Assembly: GCA_036379455.1 (NCBI GenBank)
Contig: DASVGQ010000054.1
Span: 1-64,000 of the forward strand
Source of the DNA: SCRT01 sp036379455
GTDB taxonomy: Bacteria > Pseudomonadota > Gammaproteobacteria > Nevskiales > Nevskiaceae
DNA: 64,000 nucleotides
Direction of reading: 5' to 3'
The notes beneath the pieces are model-generated. The model had not been told where the DNA came from and did not search any database. It was given only the letters and a program-made list of their open reading frames with translations. Of this stretch, positions 33,590 through 41,632 are shown one piece after another. A program made the position numbers and the translations under genes. Within the stretch, counting starts at the first letter, position 1. Each line of letters begins with the position of its first letter.

Positions 33590-34483
33590 GTGCGTGACTT
33601 CCGACAGCTCGTTTGGGGGCGCGCCGTCGATTACTGGCGCCTGACGCGGATGCACCGACCGATCGGCATCCTGCTGCTGCTGTGGCCGACGCTGTGGGCG
33701 CTGTGGATCGCCGCGCGTGGCGTGCCGCCGCTGAAGATCCTTGCGATCTTCGTGGTGGGGACCGTGCTTATGCGCGGCGCGGGCTGCGCGATCAACGATT
33801 TCGCTGATCGTCGCTTTGATGCGCACGTGCAGCGTACGCGTGGGCGCCCGCTGGCGGCGGGCCGGATTCGTCCGATCGAAGCCGTGGTCGTCGCGATCGT
33901 GCTGGCACTGGTTGCGCTGGCCGTCGCCTGGCCCCTACCGCGGCTGGCGCTGTGGCTTGCGGTTCCTGGCGTCGTGATTGCCGCCACCTATCCGCTCGCC
34001 AAGCGCGTCACCCAGTGGCCGCAGGCCTATCTCGGCGTCGCGTTCTCATGGGGGATCCCGATGGCGTTTGCCGCCGTGCAGTCGCCGGTATCCTGGCCTC
34101 TGGTGGCGGCCGTCATGGCCGCGAATTTCTGCTGGATCATCGCCTACGACACGCTCTATGCGATGGCGGATCGACCGGACGATATCCGCATCGGCGTGAA
34201 GTCCACCGCCGTCCTGTTCGGCCGCTACGATCGCCTGTGCGTCGGCATGTTCCAGCTGGCTGCGCTCGCCGGGCTTGCCGCCATCGGCGTATGGCAGGGT
34301 CTCGGAGGCTGGTTCCAGCTCGGGCTGCTGCTGGCGGCGCTGTGCGCGGTGGCTTACCAGTGGATGGCCCGACATCGTGACCGCGGCGCATGTTTTCGCG
34401 CCTTTGTCGCCAACAACTGGTTTGGCGCGGCGGTGTTTGCCGGACTCGTGCTCGCCGACCTCGCCCCGCGATCCTTCCCGTGA
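33590..34483 (+). CDS. ubiA: 4-hydroxybenzoate polyprenyltransferase
   Basis: This 297-residue polytopic membrane enzyme prenylates 4-hydroxybenzoate in ubiquinone synthesis. Both aspartate-rich motifs are present: GCAINDFADRRFDAHVQRT and the second loop region AYDTLYAMADRPDD. The YPLAKRVTQWPQAYLG and FSWGIPMAF stretches are typical. GTG 33590 follows GAGAGGGG; the frame is open far upstream only as a shadow of recG. It converges on comF with three bases between the stops. Heme O synthase (CtaB) is a relative, but these motifs are those of UbiA. Confidence 0.94.
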   Translation: MRDFRQLVWGRAVDYWRLTRMHRPIGILLLLWPTLWALWIAARGVPPLKILAIFVVGTVLMRGAGCAINDFADRRFDAHVQRTRGRPLAAGRIRPIEAVVVAIVLALVALAVAWPLPRLALWLAVPGVVIAATYPLAKRVTQWPQAYLGVAFSWGIPMAFAAVQSPVSWPLVAAVMAANFCWIIAYDTLYAMADRPDDIRIGVKSTAVLFGRYDRLCVGMFQLAALAGLAAIGVWQGLGGWFQLGLLLAALCAVAYQWMARHRDRGACFRAFVANNWFGAAVFAGLVLADLAPRSFP

Positions 34484-34486
34484 ACT

Positions 34487-35266
34487 TCATGCGCGCGCCA
34501 CCGCCCATGCGGCGACTGACGCTGCGCCGGCGGTGCGGCAGCATCTGGCCGCTTCGCCGAAGGTACTACCGGTCGTCATGACGTCGTCGAGCAGCGCGAT
34601 GTGCCGTCCGGCGATGACCGGCGCCGCGTGGAACGCGCCTCGCAGGTTGCGCCGGCGGGCGTTGCGGCTCTGGCCGATCTGGTCCACCGTCGCGCGGTGG
34701 CGGCGCAGGACCGCGTGCACAACGGGGATGCCGAGCTCCTTGCCGACTACCCGCGCGAGCTCCAGCGCCTGGTTGTAGCCACGGCCGCGCAGCCGGCGCG
34801 CGTGCAGCGGGATCGGCACGATCCAGTCGGGCAGTGCGGCGTGACGCTCCCGCGCCGCCTGCGCCAGGCCAGCGCCCAGCCACTGCGCCTGCGCGAACGC
34901 TGCGTGGTACTTGAGCTGCAAGATGGAACGGCGGACCGCGCCCGTAAAGTGGAACGCGGCGATGGCGTAGTCCTGCGGTGGCAGCTGTGTCGCACACGCC
35001 GCGCAAAGGGAGCCGTCCGGGCGGGCGTTGGCGCAGCGTGGACAGGCGCCGTCCATCCACGGCAGATCTTCCCGGCAACCAGGACACAGGGATTCCGTCG
35101 CGCCCGGGAGATGCCCCCGGCAGATGGCGCAGTGGCGCGGAGCGAGGGACATCCGCAGTTGTGCGCCCAGGCGTCGCACGACGTCGCGTCCTCTCAATGC
35201 GATCTCCTCGCCCGCAGTGTGGTTGGCGGGGATCACTCCGTACCGTTGGCAGGTGGCTTGCCGCAT
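34487..35266 (-). CDS. comF: ComF family phosphoribosyltransferase-like protein
   Basis: This 259-residue protein has an N-terminal four/six-Cys zinc-binding region (CAICRG, CPGC, CPRCAN, CAAC). The C-terminal type I phosphoribosyltransferase domain ends with LLDDVMTTGST, the PRPP-binding signature. Homologues are needed for natural DNA uptake in Haemophilus and Bacillus, while the molecular role elsewhere is uncertain. The N-terminal 38 residues before MSLAPRHC are poorly conserved, and Met39 is an alternative start. It is convergent with ubiA. Confidence 0.9.
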   Translation of the reverse strand: MRQATCQRYGVIPANHTAGEEIALRGRDVVRRLGAQLRMSLAPRHCAICRGHLPGATESLCPGCREDLPWMDGACPRCANARPDGSLCAACATQLPPQDYAIAAFHFTGAVRRSILQLKYHAAFAQAQWLGAGLAQAARERHAALPDWIVPIPLHARRLRGRGYNQALELARVVGKELGIPVVHAVLRRHRATVDQIGQSRNARRRNLRGAFHAAPVIAGRHIALLDDVMTTGSTFGEAARCCRTAGAASVAAWAVARA

Positions 35267-35287
35267 GCATGACCGTTCTCATTGACT

Positions 35288-35316
35288 TTACCAGTGCTGC
35301 CGCAGCTGCCTAGAAT
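35288..35316 (+). promoter_or_regulatory. Candidate sigma-70 promoter of the DUF2244-cox operon
   Basis: TTACCA at 35288-35293 and TAGAAT at 35311-35316 are separated by exactly 17 bases and match TTGACA/TATAAT at 4 and 5 positions. Transcription would begin near 35323, downstream of the TTG that could open the next frame at 35282. This supports translation of the DUF2244 gene from ATG 35366. No operator was recognised. Confidence 0.45.
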
Positions 35317-35365
35317 ATTGGCGGGAGTGACTGCTGCAATCGTCGTCGGGGCCGCCATTTATCGC

Positions 35366-35905
35366 ATGCACGTACCAGAACCGACAATCAGGCGGCTCGT
35401 CGTGGAGCCGAACGCGTCATTGTCATGGACAGGAGCGCGGCGCTTCCTGGTTGTGATGGCCATCGGTGCGCTCGGCGTTGCAGGCTGGTTCACCGCGCAT
35501 GGCTTCTGGCCGGTGATGCTCTTCGCCGTGGCGAACCTCACGGGAGTCGGCGTGGCGCTGTGGATCGCGCTGCGCCACAACGCATACCGCGAAGTGCTGC
35601 GTTTTGACGATGACCAGCTTGAGGTGGCTTTCGGCTTTGCAGGACGCGGGATTGCCTTCCGCGCGCAGCTGCCACGCGGGCAGACGCGTGCGATGCTCGA
35701 GCCCGGGCCCTATCCGACCAGTCCGGCGCGCTTGATGCTGTGCTGTGGCGCACAGCGCCTCGAGGTAGGCCACGGTCTCACCGATCGCGAGCGGGTCGAT
35801 CTGTGCGCGCGCATCCGCGCGTTGCTCCAGCCGGGCTGGGAGAGGAAAAAGCCGTCCTTGCCGGTGTCCGGGCGCGGTGGCGCCTGGGGTGCCGAGGGGC
35901 CATAG
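35366..35905 (+). CDS. DUF2244 membrane protein
   Basis: This 179-residue protein has two adjacent transmembrane helices (FLVVMAIGALGVAGWFTAHGF and VMLFAVANLTGVGVALWIAL). It carries the DUF2244 signature RRLVVEPNASLSW at its start and a cytoplasmic/periplasmic beta-rich domain after the helices. The family is often found directly before cytochrome c oxidase subunit II in proteobacteria, as here, 46 bases ahead of coxB. A role in oxidase assembly or function is inferred from that linkage. The first 28 codons of the longer TTG frame lie over the likely promoter and are excluded. Confidence 0.8.
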   Translation: MHVPEPTIRRLVVEPNASLSWTGARRFLVVMAIGALGVAGWFTAHGFWPVMLFAVANLTGVGVALWIALRHNAYREVLRFDDDQLEVAFGFAGRGIAFRAQLPRGQTRAMLEPGPYPTSPARLMLCCGAQRLEVGHGLTDRERVDLCARIRALLQPGWERKKPSLPVSGRGGAWGAEGP

Positions 35906-35951
35906 GCGGCGGGATCGTTTCGGGGTGCGGCACGAAAAGGGAGAGCAGGGA

Positions 35952-36941
35952 ATGCCGAGCTTCAGGGGCATGGGCGGTGGACTCGCGGCGCTGGTTGGGC
36001 TGCTGCTCGCGGGCGCTGCGCAGGGAGCAACGACACTCGAGCAGGACGCCGTCTTCAACCTGCCGACCGGCGTCACGCCCATCAGCCGCGAGATCTACGG
36101 CCTGCACATGTATGGCCTGTGGGTCGTGACGATCATCGGCGTGCTGGTCTTCGGAGTCATGGGGTATTCCCTCTGGGCGCACAGCCGCAAACGGCATCCG
36201 GTGCCCGCGAAGTTCCACGAGAACACCACCGTCGAGGTGATCTGGACCCTGGTTCCGTTCCTGATCCTCGTCAGCATGGCCCTGCCCGCGGCTGCCACGC
36301 TCGTGCGTGCCTACAACACCAGCAACCCGTACATGACGGTGAAGGTGACCGGCTCCCAGTGGCGCTGGGTCTATGAGTATCCCGACTTCGGCGTCGGTTT
36401 CGTGAGCTCCCTGGATGCGCGCTCGAACCAGGCTTCCATGCTCGGCTCGGGCATCGATCCGGCGACCGTGCCGCACTACCTGCGCGCGGTGGATCACCCG
36501 ATGGTCGTCCCGGAGGGCAAGAAGGTTCGCCTCTTGATCACGTCTGCTGACGTCGACCACGCATGGTCGGTCATGGATCTGGGGATCAAGAAGAACGCGT
36601 ACCCGGGGTTCATCAACGAGGTGTGGTTCAACGCGGACCGGATCGGAACCTACACCGGTCAGTGCACGGTGCTGTGCGGCCGCGGCCATTCCTACATGCC
36701 GACAGCGGTCAAGGTGGTGAGCCTTGAGGACTTCAACGCATGGGTGAAGGGCGAACTGGCGGCCAAGCACACTCTGCACCTCAGCGAAGGCTGTGATGCG
36801 GAAGCCGCCGCGGGGGATGCGGTCGGCAAGACTTTCCCGGTATCGCAGGTATGCGGGTCCGGCGCGAAGGCGCGCTGGCAGGGAAGCGGGGTGCCGCGTC
36901 ACGGCACGCGGGATGAGGATGCGGCCGCAGCGCGGTCGTAG
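35952..36941 (+). CDS. coxB: Cytochrome c oxidase subunit II
   Basis: This 329-residue subunit carries the CuA centre that accepts electrons from cytochrome c. It has a signal peptide (GLLLAGAAQGA), two transmembrane helices, a periplasmic cupredoxin domain with SADVDHAWSV, and the CuA ligands in QCTVLCGRGHSYM (C-x3-C-x3-H-x2-M). The usual Glu between the two Cys is replaced by Val. The C-terminal tail of about 60 residues has two Cys but no CXXCH, so no heme c domain is fused. ATG 35952 follows GGGAGAGCAGGGA. coxA follows after 20 bases. Confidence 0.95.
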   Translation: MPSFRGMGGGLAALVGLLLAGAAQGATTLEQDAVFNLPTGVTPISREIYGLHMYGLWVVTIIGVLVFGVMGYSLWAHSRKRHPVPAKFHENTTVEVIWTLVPFLILVSMALPAAATLVRAYNTSNPYMTVKVTGSQWRWVYEYPDFGVGFVSSLDARSNQASMLGSGIDPATVPHYLRAVDHPMVVPEGKKVRLLITSADVDHAWSVMDLGIKKNAYPGFINEVWFNADRIGTYTGQCTVLCGRGHSYMPTAVKVVSLEDFNAWVKGELAAKHTLHLSEGCDAEAAAGDAVGKTFPVSQVCGSGAKARWQGSGVPRHGTRDEDAAAARS

Positions 36942-36961
36942 GAAAAAGGAGCGGGCCTGAC

Positions 36962-38632
36962 ATGGCTGAGCAGATCGAGGGAGCAGGGGCGTCCGCGCAC
37001 GGCACGGCCGCTGTCCACGAGCACGGCCCGCCGAAGGGCATCATGCGGTGGATTTCGACGACCAACCACAAGGACCTCGGCACGCTGTATCTGCTGTTCA
37101 GCGGCCTGATGTTCATCGTGGGCGGCGCGTTCTCGCTGGTGATTCGCGCCGAGCTCTTCGAACCGGGGCTGCAGTTCCTCGATCCGGGGACCTACAACGA
37201 GTTCATGAGCATGCACGCGCTGGTGATGATCTTCGGCGCGGTGATGCCGGCCTTCGTCGGGTTGGCGAACTGGATGGTGCCGATGCAGATCGGCGCGTCC
37301 GACCTCGCCATGCCGCGGCTCAACAATTTCGGTTTCTGGTTGTTGCCCTTCGCATTCGTGCTGCTCCTGTCGAGCTTCTTCCTGCCGGGTGGCGCTTCGG
37401 CGGCCGGCTGGACCATGTATCCGCCGCTCATGCTGCAGATGGGCCTCGCGGTGCCGTTCCAGATCTTTGCCGTGCATCTGATGGGCATCTCCTCGGTCAC
37501 CGGGGCGATCAACCTGATCGTCACGGTGCTCAACATGCGCGCACCGGGCATGACGCTGATGAAGATGCCGATCTTCGTCTGGGGTTGGTTCATCACCGCC
37601 TATCTGGTGATCATGGTGCTGCCGGTGCTCGCCGGTTCCATCACCATGTTGCTCACCGACAAGTACTTCGGGACCACGTTCTTCGACCCGACCGGCGGCG
37701 GTGACCCGATCCTCTACGAGCACATCTTCTGGTTCTTCGGGCACCCGGAGGTCTACATCATGATCCTGCCGGCCTTCGGGATCATTTCCATGATCATTCC
37801 GACCTTCGCGCGCAAGCCGCTGTTCGGCTACGAGTCGATGGTCTACGCCCTCGCGTGCATCGGCTTCCTGAGCTGCCTCGTCTGGGCGCATCACATGTTC
37901 GCGGATGGCATGCCGCTGCCGGCCGAGATCTTCTTCATGTTCAGCACCATGACGATCTCGGTGCCGACCGGCGTGAAGATCTTCAACTGGGTGGCGACGA
38001 TGTGGCGCGGTTCCCTGACCTACGAGACGCCGATGCTGTTCTCGATCGCCTTCGTCGTGCTGTTCTCGATCGGCGGCTTCTCGGGGCTGATGATGGCGAT
38101 GGCGCCCGTCGACTTCCAGTACCACAACACCTACTTCATCATCGCGCACTTCCACTACGTGCTGGTCCCCGGCTCGGTGTTCGCGATCATCGCCGCCGTC
38201 TATTACTGGATGCCCAAGTGGACCGGCGTCATGTACAGCGAACGGCTCGGCCGGATCCATTTCTGGCTGTCGCTGGTGTTCATCAACGTGCTGTTCTTCC
38301 CGCAGCATTTCCTCGGTCTGGCCGGCATGGTCCGGCGTACGGCGGATTACCCGGCGCAGTTCGCGGATTGGAACATGGTGTCGAGCATCGGCGCCTTCCT
38401 GTTCTTCGCGTCGCAGTTCATCTTTGCCTACAACATGGCGCGCTGCATCTGGTTCCGCCGCGGCATGGCGAAGGCGACCAGTCGCGTATGGGAAGGTGCC
38501 TACGGACTCGAGTGGGTGGTGCCGTCGCCCGCGCCGTATCACAGCTTCCACGACGAACCGCCCAGCAAGTACGTCGACTCCGAATCGCCGTGGGTACTCG
38601 AGGTACAGGCTCGGCCGGTGGCTGCAAGCTGA
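36962..38632 (+). CDS. coxA: Cytochrome c oxidase subunit I
   Basis: This 556-residue catalytic subunit of an aa3-type heme-copper oxidase has twelve membrane helices. Key sites seen are MSMHALVMIFG (heme a ligand), WFFGHPEVYIMILPAFG (CuB His and cross-linked Tyr), HHMFADG, and HNTYFIIAHFHYV (heme a3 and a ligands). The D- and K-channel regions appear normal. It reduces O2 to water and pumps protons. It forms an operon with coxB and coxC. Heme A for this subunit would be supplied by CtaA, with heme O synthase apparently encoded elsewhere. Confidence 0.97.
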   Translation: MAEQIEGAGASAHGTAAVHEHGPPKGIMRWISTTNHKDLGTLYLLFSGLMFIVGGAFSLVIRAELFEPGLQFLDPGTYNEFMSMHALVMIFGAVMPAFVGLANWMVPMQIGASDLAMPRLNNFGFWLLPFAFVLLLSSFFLPGGASAAGWTMYPPLMLQMGLAVPFQIFAVHLMGISSVTGAINLIVTVLNMRAPGMTLMKMPIFVWGWFITAYLVIMVLPVLAGSITMLLTDKYFGTTFFDPTGGGDPILYEHIFWFFGHPEVYIMILPAFGIISMIIPTFARKPLFGYESMVYALACIGFLSCLVWAHHMFADGMPLPAEIFFMFSTMTISVPTGVKIFNWVATMWRGSLTYETPMLFSIAFVVLFSIGGFSGLMMAMAPVDFQYHNTYFIIAHFHYVLVPGSVFAIIAAVYYWMPKWTGVMYSERLGRIHFWLSLVFINVLFFPQHFLGLAGMVRRTADYPAQFADWNMVSSIGAFLFFASQFIFAYNMARCIWFRRGMAKATSRVWEGAYGLEWVVPSPAPYHSFHDEPPSKYVDSESPWVLEVQARPVAAS

Positions 38633-38635
38633 CGC

Positions 38636-38833
38636 ATGGTCGGGGAGCCGGACGACTGGGAGCGTCGCCGCCGGAAGATGCGCTGGCGCAATCTGGGCGG
38701 CGCGGTCGTACTGGGCGCGATTGCCCTGGCCCTCTACGCTGCGATCTTCTGGCGCTGGTCGCATCACGCGCCGGCGGTGGACGGTAGTGGCGCGGCATCC
38801 GCGAGCAGCGCCTCACACGCAGGACGCTATTGA
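38636..38833 (+). CDS. Small single-helix membrane protein between coxA and coxC
   Basis: This 65-residue protein has a basic N-terminal region (DDWERRRRKMRWRN), one hydrophobic helix (LGGAVVLGAIALALYAAIFW) and a polar Ala/Ser-rich tail. It sits three bases after coxA and ends at the frame that leads into coxC, where ctaG (Cox11) normally resides. It resembles the short cytochrome oxidase assembly or accessory proteins found in many cox operons, but no conserved motif can be assigned. Its role in CuB insertion or oxidase stability is speculation from position. Confidence 0.6.
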   Translation: MVGEPDDWERRRRKMRWRNLGGAVVLGAIALALYAAIFWRWSHHAPAVDGSGAASASSASHAGRY

Positions 38834-38853
38834 ATCGGGATGGGGATGAAGCA

Positions 38854-39741
38854 ATGACCAGTGGGCGTACGGAAGAAACGTCGGGCTACTTCGTCCCCAA
38901 GCCGGCGGCATGGCCATTCCTGCTCGTCGCGGGACTTGCGCTCGCGATCTACGGCTTCAGCCATTGGCTCGAGGGCCACGATCTGGGGATGCCGTGGCAG
39001 CTGCCGTTGACGGTCGGCGTGCTGCTCGCCGTCTACATGATCTTCCGCTGGTTCTGGGGCATCGCGCACGAGAGCGAGGAGGGCGCCTACAACCGTCAGG
39101 TGGATCGCACCTACCGGTTCGGCATGGGGTGGTTCATCTTCTCGGAAGTCTGCTTCTTCGGCGCCTTCTTCGGTGCCCTCTACTACACCCACGCGCTGGC
39201 CGTGCCATGGCTGGGCGGTGAGGGCGCGAAGTTCTTCACCGGCTCGGTGCTGTGGCCCGACTTCACGCCGGTATGGCCGAGCAACGGGCCGGGTTCGGTT
39301 GGCGGGACGTTCACCGGCATGAGCCCGTGGGGCCTGCCGGCCATCAATACCGCGATCCTCATCACCAGCAGCTTCACGGTGACGTGGGCCCACCATGCGC
39401 TCAAGGAGAATCACCGCGGGCGATGCATCGCCTTCATGATCCTGACCGTCGCGCTCGGCGTCGTCTTCCTGACCCTGCAGGCGCACGAGTACGTCGAGGC
39501 CTATACGCAGCAGAACCTGACCTTGCACAGCGGCATCTACGGCTCGACCTTCTACATGCTGACCGGATTCCACGGACTGCACGTCACGATCGGCACGATC
39601 ATGTTGATCGTCATCACCTGCCGCCTGCTGGCCGGGCATTTCAGCGCAACCAGACACTTCGGCTTCGAGGGCGTCGCCTGGTACTGGCATTTCGTCGACG
39701 TCGTCTGGATTCTCCTGTTCACGTTCGTCTATATCCTCTAG
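38854..39741 (+). CDS. coxC: Cytochrome c oxidase subunit III
   Basis: This 295-residue seven-helix subunit of aa3 oxidase stabilises subunit I. Family features are YFVPKPAAWPF at the N-terminus, RFGMGWFIFSEVCFFGAFF, LxITSSFTVTWAHHAL, LQAHEYVEA, GxHGLHVxIG, and the final WYWHFVDVVWILLFTFVYI. ATG 38854 is taken as the start; a TTG at 38830 overlapping the small upstream gene is possible. It ends the coxB-coxA-coxC set. Confidence 0.96.
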   Translation: MTSGRTEETSGYFVPKPAAWPFLLVAGLALAIYGFSHWLEGHDLGMPWQLPLTVGVLLAVYMIFRWFWGIAHESEEGAYNRQVDRTYRFGMGWFIFSEVCFFGAFFGALYYTHALAVPWLGGEGAKFFTGSVLWPDFTPVWPSNGPGSVGGTFTGMSPWGLPAINTAILITSSFTVTWAHHALKENHRGRCIAFMILTVALGVVFLTLQAHEYVEAYTQQNLTLHSGIYGSTFYMLTGFHGLHVTIGTIMLIVITCRLLAGHFSATRHFGFEGVAWYWHFVDVVWILLFTFVYIL

Positions 39742-39807
39742 CGCGGCACGTGGGGGCGGTGATACGCCCCCTGAGCGCTCGGTATTCCCGCCGGACCCAG
39801 CCCTGCG

Positions 39808-40026
39808 CTACGGCGTCGGGCCGGGATGCGGATGGATCCACCCCATGAACCACGCCAGCACGAGAAACAACGCAAACGCGATGGTCAGGACGACGCGGAG
39901 TTCCAACGCGTGGAGCGTACGACGGTTGTCCCGCGTGCTGTCGTCATGCAGCAGGAAGAAGAAACCGGAGAACAGCGACGCGACGATCGCGACGAGAAAC
40001 CCGATGATGATCAGCTTGACGATCAT
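39808..40026 (-). CDS. DUF2909 twin-transmembrane protein
   Basis: This 72-residue protein has two hydrophobic helices (LIIIGFLVAIVASLFSGFFFLL and VVLTIAFALFLVLAWFMGWI) separated by a short basic loop with RTLHALELRV, matching DUF2909. Small twin-helix genes are regularly found, in reverse orientation, between coxC and SURF1 in Pseudomonas and relatives, as here. The function is unknown, though linkage suggests oxidase biogenesis. Confidence 0.85.
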   Translation of the reverse strand: MIVKLIIIGFLVAIVASLFSGFFFLLHDDSTRDNRRTLHALELRVVLTIAFALFLVLAWFMGWIHPHPGPTP

Positions 40027-40052
40027 GCCGATGGAAGCAGCGGGCGAGGCTC

Positions 40053-40904
40053 ATGATAACGGGACACGATCATCCCGACGCTTCACGAGCGGCGAGCCTG
40101 TTTGCGCTTCGCATGCATGAGCGACGCCACTTCAGACCTCGCTGGTGGTCGTGCCTGATCGCTCTGCTGGGTTGCTCCGCCCTGTGTGGGCTGGGGGTCT
40201 GGCAGATCCAGCGCGGGCTGCAGAAGGCGACCTACCTCGAACAGCACAAGCTGGCACAAGCGACGCCCGCCAAATCCTTGGCGGCGCTGGACGACCGTGC
40301 CTTGCCGCCGGAGGCTCGCGCGATACGGGTGTGGGCGGACGGACACTATGACGCGCACCGGCAGCTGCTGATGGATGGTCAGTCCCACGGAGAACAGACC
40401 GGATACGACGTGCTGACTCCATTCATCCTCGCGGACGGTCACGTGGTGATGGTCAACCGTGGCTGGGTTCCGCGTGCGGTTGATTCGCAGCCGCCCGACA
40501 CCAGCCGACTCGCCGTCGGTCGCCGCCCGCGCCGCATCGAAGGCCTCTGGCGCTCCTTGCCCAGGCCGGCGCTGCGCCTGGCGGGAGATGGTTGCGCGGC
40601 GCAGGCTTGGCCGCGCCACGTGCTCTACCCCACGGATGGAGATCTTCGCTGCCTCTACGGCGAGCGGATCCGACACGGTGTCGTGGAGCTCGATGCCCGC
40701 CTGCCCGACGGGTATGTCCGCGATTGGGCTGACCCGGTGGGCTTCCCCCCCGTCCGACACTATGGTTATGCCGCGCAGTGGTTCATGTTCAGCCTGATCG
40801 GCTTGTTTCTCTTCTATCGGCTCAATCTGCGCCGCACGGCGTCGCTGGAATCATCTCCATGTTCTGCGCGGGCTGTCGCGCCAAAGGCAGGCAAGCGCCC
40901 ATGA
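40053..40904 (+). CDS. SURF1 family cytochrome oxidase biogenesis protein
   Basis: This 283-residue protein has one N-terminal and one C-terminal transmembrane helix flanking a periplasmic domain, the SURF1 layout. Diagnostic pieces are GLGVWQIQRGLQKATYLEQ, VMVNRGWVPR and RHYGYAAQWFMFSLIGLFLFY. SURF1 aids heme a insertion into subunit I. ATG 40053 has a GCGAGG upstream; an internal Met at 40113 would also keep the first helix. The stop overlaps the next gene (ATGA), so the two are coupled. Confidence 0.93.
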   Translation: MITGHDHPDASRAASLFALRMHERRHFRPRWWSCLIALLGCSALCGLGVWQIQRGLQKATYLEQHKLAQATPAKSLAALDDRALPPEARAIRVWADGHYDAHRQLLMDGQSHGEQTGYDVLTPFILADGHVVMVNRGWVPRAVDSQPPDTSRLAVGRRPRRIEGLWRSLPRPALRLAGDGCAAQAWPRHVLYPTDGDLRCLYGERIRHGVVELDARLPDGYVRDWADPVGFPPVRHYGYAAQWFMFSLIGLFLFYRLNLRRTASLESSPCSARAVAPKAGKRP

Positions 40905-41572
40905 GCCACTCGCCCGATCCACGCCACGCTGTCTCGTCTGATGACGAGGTAGCGGTGCGCTCCCGGGGGCGCAATCGCGGTCCGCTGTTGGTCATCGTCC
41001 TCGTGACGGCGCTGCCGCTGCTGCTGGCCATGGCGGTCTTCTTCGTGCCCACGCTGCGCGACGGGCTGCAGCACAACAACCGCGGGCAGCTCGTCACCCC
41101 GGCGCGTGACGTGCCGCCGCTTGCGCTGCACGACCTGACTGGCGAGGAGCTCCCGGTCGGCGCCTTCAGCGGGCACTGGTCGGTGATCTACATCGGAGGA
41201 GCGACCTGTGACGAAGGCTGCGTCCGGCAGGTGTTCCAGGTCCACAATATCCGATGGCTGCTGCAGGAGCAGTACCGCCGTCTGCGCGTCTTCTACCTCG
41301 CTCCCGACTCGAGCAGCCTGCGCAACGCCGCGGGCGCTATGCGCACGGACGCGGATCTGTACCGCAAAGCGGGTGCTTTGCCCGTCATGCTCACGGCCGC
41401 ACCGGATGCAGATCACGCTGCGGACGCGATGCGATTCTTCGGGCAGGCTCCCGGTACCGTGGTGCTGATCAATCCTGCGCGTCACTGGATACTCTCGTAC
41501 CCGCCGGGGTTCAAGGTCGAGGACGTGTACCACGACTTGCGCCGGCTGCTGCGGTTCTCCCAGCTGGGATGA
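40901..41572 (+). CDS. Membrane-anchored thioredoxin-fold protein, Sco-like
   Basis: This 223-residue protein has one N-terminal helix (LLVIVLVTALPLLLAMAVFF) followed by a periplasmic domain. The domain contains GHWSVIYIGGATCDEGC (CxxxC, compare Sco1 CxxxCP) and later FGQAPGTVVLINP. Genes of this kind stand between SURF1 and ctaA in Pseudomonas-type cox clusters (PA0111-like). It may take part in copper delivery or thiol redox during oxidase assembly. The start at 40901 overlaps the SURF1 stop. Identification as a true Sco protein is uncertain since the downstream His is not obvious. Confidence 0.75.
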   Translation: MSHSPDPRHAVSSDDEVAVRSRGRNRGPLLVIVLVTALPLLLAMAVFFVPTLRDGLQHNNRGQLVTPARDVPPLALHDLTGEELPVGAFSGHWSVIYIGGATCDEGCVRQVFQVHNIRWLLQEQYRRLRVFYLAPDSSSLRNAAGAMRTDADLYRKAGALPVMLTAAPDADHAADAMRFFGQAPGTVVLINPARHWILSYPPGFKVEDVYHDLRRLLRFSQLG

Positions 41573-41632
41573 GGCGTGCGTCTTGCGCGCACATCACCGC
41601 ATCGCGACTTCGCATGACGGAACGGCGCGTTG

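Noticed and set aside
36899..38767. 622-residue minus-strand ORF antisense to coxA
   Set aside because: It is His/Arg/Glu-rich shadow translation of the conserved coxA gene with no family signature.
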